Of a stretch of DNA of 64,000 nt, positions 57,261 to 64,000 are shown piece after piece. The DNA is taken from assembly GCA_951799445.1 (NCBI GenBank), contig OX637295.1, positions 3,038,001 through 3,102,000 on the forward strand, read 5' to 3'. This DNA is from Pseudisothecium myosuroides (lineage: Eukaryota; Streptophyta; Bryopsida; Hypnales; Lembophyllaceae). A program made the position numbers and the translations under genes. The notes below the pieces were generated by a model, which was not told the origin of the DNA, searched no databases, and was given only the letters and a program-made list of their open reading frames with translations. Numbering within the stretch: the stretch's first letter is position 1; every line of letters starts with the position of its first letter.

Positions 57261-60139
57261 TTTCCTTACCTTCCAATTTTATAACGCTTTAGGTAGTTTT
57301 TGATATTTGTTTCAGTTCCAATTTCTTATGGATTTTTAATATTTGAATAATGTGGCAAGCATTGTAGTAGTTCCAACCTCGGAAAACTAAAATTACTTTC
57401 TAAAATTTTATACATACTAATTGTTTGAATAGAAGTCTTCAAAGAAATAGACAATTTTATTCAATGCTTTCAGTTCTTGGAAAGTAATACACATTCATAA
57501 CAATAAAATATAAAGTAGACTTTCTTAAATTTTTTGAAAACGAGAACCTACCTAGCACTGATTAGTGCCAACAAATGTCTATAAATATGTATAAGAGGCC
57601 ATGAAAAGATTGCATTTGATTTTCTCCAATTCTAAATGTATATGACTAAGGTAGATATATAGGTTCAAACCACAGTAATAGGAGCTAGTATTGGACGTTA
57701 TTGAGGTGCTCATGCAGGTTCTTATTGGAATATTCTAACATAAATTGTTGCTTATTCATCTAAAATAGTCCTGAATTGGATGAATTAAAGAACCATTAAT
57801 ATGGATGACTGAATGAGTGTTGACAACTAAATTTTTTTTATTGAAACTTAGAAACTTAACATAGTTATTTTCTTTTGTATTATGTCAAATAACCGTAAGT
57901 TAAGAACAAAGTACTACAAAAAGATTTCATGTTTTAAGGCATATTCAACAATTAGAACAAAGATTCTTTAAAAAAAGCAGTGGTTATGCCAAAATCATCT
58001 CCTATAAATTTGTTGGGACCCTATAGGCTTTTTATTATAGTCAATGATTGAGTGCTTTCTCCCTGAAAGTATACCTTACTAAGAAAATCGATCAATTTGA
58101 CCCTAAACCAAAAAAATCACAAGAATTAGAATTATAAATTGAGAAGTTTATCTTTCTCATTGAGAATACTCCGTACTATTGTATGTAAATGGCAACTTGA
58201 TTCATCCCATTAATTTTGGACTAGTGATGAAAAAATTATGGAGTGTTTTATTTATCAAGCAATCTCATCATCTTCTTCAAAAAATAACTCATGATTCATT
58301 ATTGAACTCCATTTTCACATTTTTGTAAGAAAAGAAGTTGCATATGGATGAGGTTGCTAGCTAAAACAATGTCTTTGTTGCAATTAGTGTATTGAAATTC
58401 TATCTTACAAGTACTGAAGATTTCATGTTTTCCTTCATTGTGGTATTTCATATGGAGTATTTGCTTCAACATTTCAATTTCTTGACGAATTAAAATGAAG
58501 TGTGCTTTTAAAACAAAAATGTAGACCCTCAACTGACGTCTTGAACACAATTTTTTTATTCAATACCTATAGTGCAAAATCTTTTTAGTTAAATAGATTC
58601 AAAGTAAAAAAATCAAATCACGGAAGGTTCCCTCAAAATTGGCATTCTTTACTTTGAATGCAAAGATCTTGCTAAACATGTGGGAGAAGTTTCTTAAATT
58701 TCTACCACACATCCTTTTACTTGTGTACTGCAAGATTGAAGAATGTAAAACATTAATCAAATTTGTAAAGCCTATAAAGGAAAAGTGTCACAAAATCTGA
58801 ATCATTTCATTGGAATACAATGGAACACCTTATTTAGTTGCATTTTGGCAATCATTACACAATTAATTGAATAAATGTCTACAATGTTACAATGCACAGT
58901 GTTGATTGTCAATTCAACGTTTGGTTTCAAGTTCATGATTATTTTGCATTACATGATAGGGTCAATATTAGTTGCAACTATAACATAAAGGGTACTAGAA
59001 GTTAAAGCATAAATTACATACAACCGCATTCTCGTGTTAACAAGAAATATGAAATGTCCATTTATAAACTATAAATTTTTTTATGAATATGTATACTTTA
59101 TTTTGCGACAATATGGCCATTATGACCTCTAAATATGATATTTATTGTTTTTAGAATAAAATCATTCAATTAAACCCCTCATTGTTGGGTACTACCTCAA
59201 AATCTCAAAATAGCATTCATTATCTTCAAGGCCATCTCATCATCTACATAAAAGCTTCTAGAAAGGTTAATTATAGAGGGCAATGATCAACGCATTTAAA
59301 AGTTACCTTGTGTAAAATTTTGACGATATCTTTTGAACTTCAACTTGAAGTATACCATTCTTTGCAAACATCCAAAATCACAAGCTTTTATTTTTCTATT
59401 TGTTAAAAATATTAATATATATATAAATATGGGACCAATGAAATGTCCAAAATTCCAAAATTGAGAATATTATTACAAAATGCAACTTCAAAGAAAAAAA
59501 TGAAGCTGACAATGAAACATAATTTGGAAAATGTGATGTATACATTACATCTAGGTACCGGTAATTGTTTAAATCAAACCCTACACTAACCAATTTTATT
59601 TAAATAGAATTAAAAAAAAAATTCAGTAGAATTATTCAAATAGTTTATAACATTCACGTTCAACATTTCTTTTTTAATTTAAACTTCAAAAATGTTGAAA
59701 ACATAGTATACTGTAGCATGTCTCGGTTTTGTTCCAAAATCTTCTAAATCAAATCTTTCTATGCAAAATAAATTACTTTGTATGAAAAAAAAAGTTCTAC
59801 ATTTTCTAGAATTTTTTGAATTTTAAAACATATTTCAAGTCTTTTTATCCTCTTGTCACATGTCAAATTTGTCACCAACAAAATATGAAGATAAAAGGCA
59901 TATTTTACATAATTCAAACCAATTCATGTCTATTCAAAATGTACTTTACAATTTTTTTAAATGAATTTTATTGTCATTTTTTCTTACAATTGTAGTGCAT
60001 CTGAGGCTTATTTCTACAAGCCCTGAACACTAGAAAATGAAGATTTTAAACAAGCACCTTTGCATAACATCTTGAGTACAATGATCAAAATCATTCACAT
60101 TGAATTGATTATATACATATAAGTATATATACATATAAG

Positions 60140-60185
<46 letters not shown>

Positions 60186-60190
60186 TGTGC
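57261..60190. other. AT-rich non-coding stretch, copy B
   Basis: Equivalent of 17841-20689. Contains an expanded AT microsatellite at about 60143-60182 where copy A has only a few units. Confidence 0.5.
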
Positions 60191-61120
60191 CATGTACCGT
60201 TGCCACAATCTAAAAAATAAAAATAAAAATATTTTTCTATTTTTTTATTCAATAAAAACTTCAAAATTCAATAACTTTCTCATTGCAGGTTCCCCTGCCA
60301 CGAAACAAAGCCCGTGCACCCCTCCTAGCCAAGGGCTTTTTGACAATACCAAGCACGCCCTCGGGGAACACACGGTCCGGAAGATCTCAATGTAACAAAC
60401 AAACAAAACAAAACAAATCAAAACAAAACAAACAAAACTAACAGCCAAACTTAAGGTATGGACTTGTGCTGCTGCTACAATCAAAACAAAAGTAAAAGCC
60501 ATTTTAAAACCAAAAATAACTCAAAAATCCATAATTTTTCTACCATAGGTCCAAACTCCACAAAGCAAAGTGTGCCCTGTGCTGTTGCTACAACCAAAAA
60601 GTCATTTTCTAATTTTTTTATTCAACAAGAACTTTCAAATTCAATAATTTCTCCGTCGTGGATCCAAACGCCACAAAACCAAGTGTAGCCCTGTGCCGTT
60701 GCCACAGCCCCCCAAAAAATAAAAGTTGTTTTAAAAAAAGAATAAAATAAAAATAAAAATAATTTTGAAAACAAAAAATAACTCAAGAATCTCTAATTTT
60801 TACATTGCTGGTCCAAACGCCACAAAAATAAAGCCCATACACCCCTCCTAGTTTAGGGCTTTCCAATACTACCATGAACATGACAAATTGTCACACGGTT
60901 CAAAAGATATATAATTTAGCATAGTTTAGTAGTTTTTTTAATCCATAAATACTTTTTAATTCAATAACTTCCGCGCCCTAATTCCAAACGCGACGAAACC
61001 AAGCCCGTGCACCCCTCCTTGCTGAGGACTTTTTGACGATACCAAGCACGCGCCTGGGGGGGCGTACGGTCCAGGAAATCTAAACGTGACAAACCAACCA
61101 ACAAAACAAAACAAACAGCC
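60191..61120. repeat. Four tandem diverged modules, copy B
   Basis: Equivalent of 20690-21620. Confidence 0.65.
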
Positions 61121-62100
61121 TGTCTTAACCCTGGAGCGCTCCGACGTCCATTTTCTGGACGATGAACAGATTCAGAACCTTGTTTTTGTCTCATTCCTGC
61201 TTGGATGAAAGTCATCCTAATTTTTGGTGATACTTCATCAAGTTGTTGTCCTATCCATTAGTTGGATTTGGTGTTACTAGAATATATACATTTCTAAAAT
61301 TACAGATGTGGAAGTATGTCAAGTGGTCAATTTGCATTGACTTTAGTTCAAAACTAGATGTGCAAAAATGAGATCAAAGATGTAAAGGTTACAAAAATTT
61401 CAAAAAATCACCATATGAAGATAACCTTATTTCAAATCCATTCCAACAAGTTCTACTCAAAAAATGATAATATTCTACTTGTAATTGAATTTAGAAGGAG
61501 TTCTAAAATTTTCTTCTTAAAATTTATAGAAAAAGATTGGTGATAGCATTCGTAGATCTAATTGTACGGATAGAATTTAAAAATCAAAATCTATAGCTTT
61601 CATTTGTATACCAATTCCAAAATATTCTTCCAAATTGTAGTTTATAATGGTTTTTCTCAAATCATCAATTTTGGAGATGAATCCAGACGTTTAGGGGTTA
61701 AGGTATGGATTTTTTAAAAGTGCATGATGTCACAAAGTACCAAATAGCATGCTTTCTAAGGGTCACCAGTCTGGCGTTGAACGTTTAAAGTGTATGTTTG
61801 TTGTCTACTAAAGTAAGAGGCTTGCACTCTGATTGGGCATTTTAAACCAAACATGACACAGAGGTACATTTTGCTTTCTTTAATATATCAAAATGTATAA
61901 AAGGTGTACATTCTAGGAGGTGGTCACTTTTAGAGCCATATGGTATTTCAACTTCAAAATTTTATAGCTAATTCCGCAAACCTCCAATTAATATGAAACA
62001 ACTTGGATTACATGTCATTTCTGATTATCTTTCAAGGAAAATTAAGAAAATAAATATTTCGTAATCACTGTGATCGCTGAGGTCACGGTTTGGGTCGGGA

Positions 62101-62176
62101 ATGGTCCGGGTATATATGCTGGGGTCCGGGTATATGTACAGGGGTCCGGGTATATCTACTGGGGTCCGGGTATGAA
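62101..62176. repeat. 20-bp tandem repeat, copy B (four units)
   Basis: Equivalent of 22605-22705, one unit fewer. Confidence 0.85.
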
Positions 62177-62820
62177 CGGAGGTTGTTCCTCGTTATCTTC
62201 AGCGCCTCCTAGGGTTTCTGGGGTTTGCTTTCCCGGGCTTTGCCGTCGTTGTGGTTCTAAGAGTACCGCTTGCGAGCGTGCTTGTCTTGTCCCTCCGTGC
62301 GGGCGCGGACCGAGATTTTAGTTCGAGTTCTCTTGTGTTGGCTGGGCGTAGGTGTGTAACTTCGTTTTTCATTGCGGGTGTTGGGGTTTATAGTATCTTT
62401 CTAGCTAGATTTGCAGCAGGAGAAACTTGCGTGAGTGCTGCCAGTTTTTGCCTTGTTCCTCGTCGCGAAGAAGACCAAGGAGGACCGGACAATTTGGGCT
62501 TGTGAAGCTGCGCCTCCTACTACCAATTTCTTCTTGGGCGCCTGCAGCGGTGCTTTTCACGGACGTCCCTGCAAACACGTCGTGAAGCACAAGCAGCCAG
62601 GTGCTTTCCCGAAATTGTCATTCTTATTGTTTTGATTTCTCTCGGTTGCTCATGTAGGCTCTGTCAACTTCGGAAGTGCTAGCTTTCAAGAGCAAGTCGC
62701 TACTGCAGGAAAGTTTTGTGATACTGGTTGTCAATCTGAGTTTGGATTTGCACCTGTTTCTAGGCATGCCGTGACTGTGTCACCGCAATCTCACCGGCCG
62801 GCTTTTTAAACCTCAGTACT
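62177..62820 (+). other. GC-rich segment with SWIM-like peptide, copy B
   Basis: Equivalent of 22706-23530. It has a deletion of about 36 bp near 62270 and of about 160 bp near 62665 relative to copy A. The SWIM-like CSGAFHGRPCKHVV is unchanged. Confidence 0.3.
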
Positions 62821-62959
62821 CGTATCGGTTCAATCAGTCCTCAATAATCTCACCCACGAGAATCTGAACACAAAATTCAAATCTAGTACCAACGTAACTT
62901 GCGCTACATCTTTCAGCACTTGCATTGTTTGAATAGTGACGATTGAGTTGCTGGGGTTT

Positions 62960-63640
62960 CGGATTTGGCTTCACCGTTTTTGATTCGGCCTTGGATTTGG
63001 TTTCCAGCTTGACTGTATGGTTTGGCGGTCTTACTGTCGAGGGTTTTTGTTTCAATAATCGAGGGCTTGCAGTGATCGACTGTTTCCGTTCCCGAGTCGG
63101 ATTGTTGCGAAAACCTGAGAGACGAGCAATACTGCGGGAGGTGGAACATGCACGTAGAAATGATCGGTGATTTCTAGGCTGATCAGTGATTTCTAGGCTT
63201 GCAGTGATTGACTGTTTCCAAATGATCGAGGATGTTTACCGGGTTGGCTGCATCGATCCAGTGATCCGGGTTGGCTACATTGATTTAGTGATCAGGATGT
63301 TTAGGGTTGATTTGATTCGGCCTTGGATTTGGTTTCCAGCTTGACTGTATGGTTTGGCGGTCTTACTGTCGAGGGTTTTCGTTCCAATAATCGAGGGCTT
63401 GCAGTGATCGACTGTTTCCAAATGATCGAGGATGTTTACCCGATTGGCTGCATCGATCCAGTGATCGACTGATCAGGATGTTTAGGGTTGGCTGCATCGA
63501 TCCAGTGATCGACTAATCAGGAAGTTTAGGGTTGGCTACATTGATTTAGTGATCGAATGATCAGGAAGTTTATGTTTGGCTGCATCGATTGATCAGGAAG
63601 TTTATGTTTGATTGCGTGATCGACTGACTGATCAGGATGT
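62960..63640. repeat. Interleaved tandem repeats, copy B
   Basis: Equivalent of 23640-24260, with an extra piece at about 63088-63160 (CCCGAGTCGGATTGTTGCGA) that copy A lacks. Confidence 0.65.
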
Positions 63641-64000
63641 TCATGAATTTCGAGCTGGAGGAAGCTCGTTCTTTGACATGTTTCTGAACTTTGAACTCAG
63701 TATGCATTTTGAATGATTCCCGAGGCGCTTTATGAATTTTGAGAGAATCGTTGTGAACATTTAAGGGTTTAGGACCGTGAGTATACGATGTTGCCTTTGC
63801 AGTCATGGTTGATTCTTTGTGAGCTTTGTAGTCATCTTTGATTCATTGTTGATTAATTGTGACCTTTACAGGCTGTTGAGTCATCGTTATTTCTTTGTGA
63901 GCTCCTTAGCCAGAGTTCAAATGAGCAATTTTAAAACAAGAGTTCAAAATTAGGTTCCAATGAGTAGTTCTAATTATTAGCTTTTGAGTTTCCAATTCTT

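Larger units (their letters stand above)
46800..64000. repeat. Long direct duplication, copy B (continues past the window)
   Basis: Matches 1650-2208 and then 7829-24619 in the same orientation. It includes an intact DUF7869-type gene, palindrome array 1 and the non-coding stretch. Differences from A are mostly single bases plus unit gains and losses in tandem repeats. Array 2 and the ParB-type gene would follow beyond 64000 if the copy is complete. Confidence 0.92.

Overview
The window looks like nuclear DNA of a land plant or close streptophyte relative. It is AT-rich and intron-containing, carries plant-type telomere-like repeats (TTTAGGG) at 15.6 kb and 55.1 kb, and is full of short non-autonomous transposons. 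The large genes belong to repetitive, transposon-like families rather than housekeeping genes. A bryophyte, lycophyte or fern is my guess; the sequence does not prove it.

Layout. (1) About 1.65-24.6 kb (copy A) and 46.8-64.0 kb (copy B, running off the end) are two direct copies of one long segment, nearly identical by eye. A 5.6-kb stretch (about 2209-7828) is present only in A. (2) Each copy has a long minus-strand gene for a protein with a DUF7869-like, RNase-H/DDE-like core. It is intact in B (946 codons) and dead in A (one frameshift, two Trp-to-stop changes). (3) Just upstream of that gene lies an array of about 25 palindromes with the core TCACCTyGAnTsGAGGTGA in units of 60-61 bp. (4) About 11 kb without convincing coding potential follows. 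(5) A second array of about 23 copies of the same palindrome with different spacers lies at 24.88-26.37 kb. (6) Immediately after it, on the plus strand, is a multi-exon gene (26.57-32.28 kb, perhaps to 33.29 kb) with a ParB/Srx-like domain, a region resembling an amino-methyltransferase motif I, an acidic/coiled-coil stretch and an FCP1/NIF-type HAD phosphatase domain. Single copies of the palindrome lie inside two of its introns. (7) 33.3-46.8 kb is a graveyard of small TIR elements: TTAA-flanked piggyBac-like elements, a GGGTCATTGCAAGAA-type family, a Stowaway-like element, a hAT-like element with an 8-bp duplication, and others nested in one another.

How it may fit together. The two genes are divergent and each has the same palindrome array at its 5' side. 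I infer one large mobile or formerly mobile unit whose transposase-like protein and ParB/methyltransferase-like protein could share binding or control sites in the palindromes. Copy A's transposase-like gene is dead, and its ParB-type gene has an in-frame TGA and a probable 1-base frameshift, so this copy is probably decaying. Copy B has the intact transposase-like gene; its ParB-type gene, if present, lies beyond the window. The element ends and any activity are not established. All identities and unit counts are by eye.
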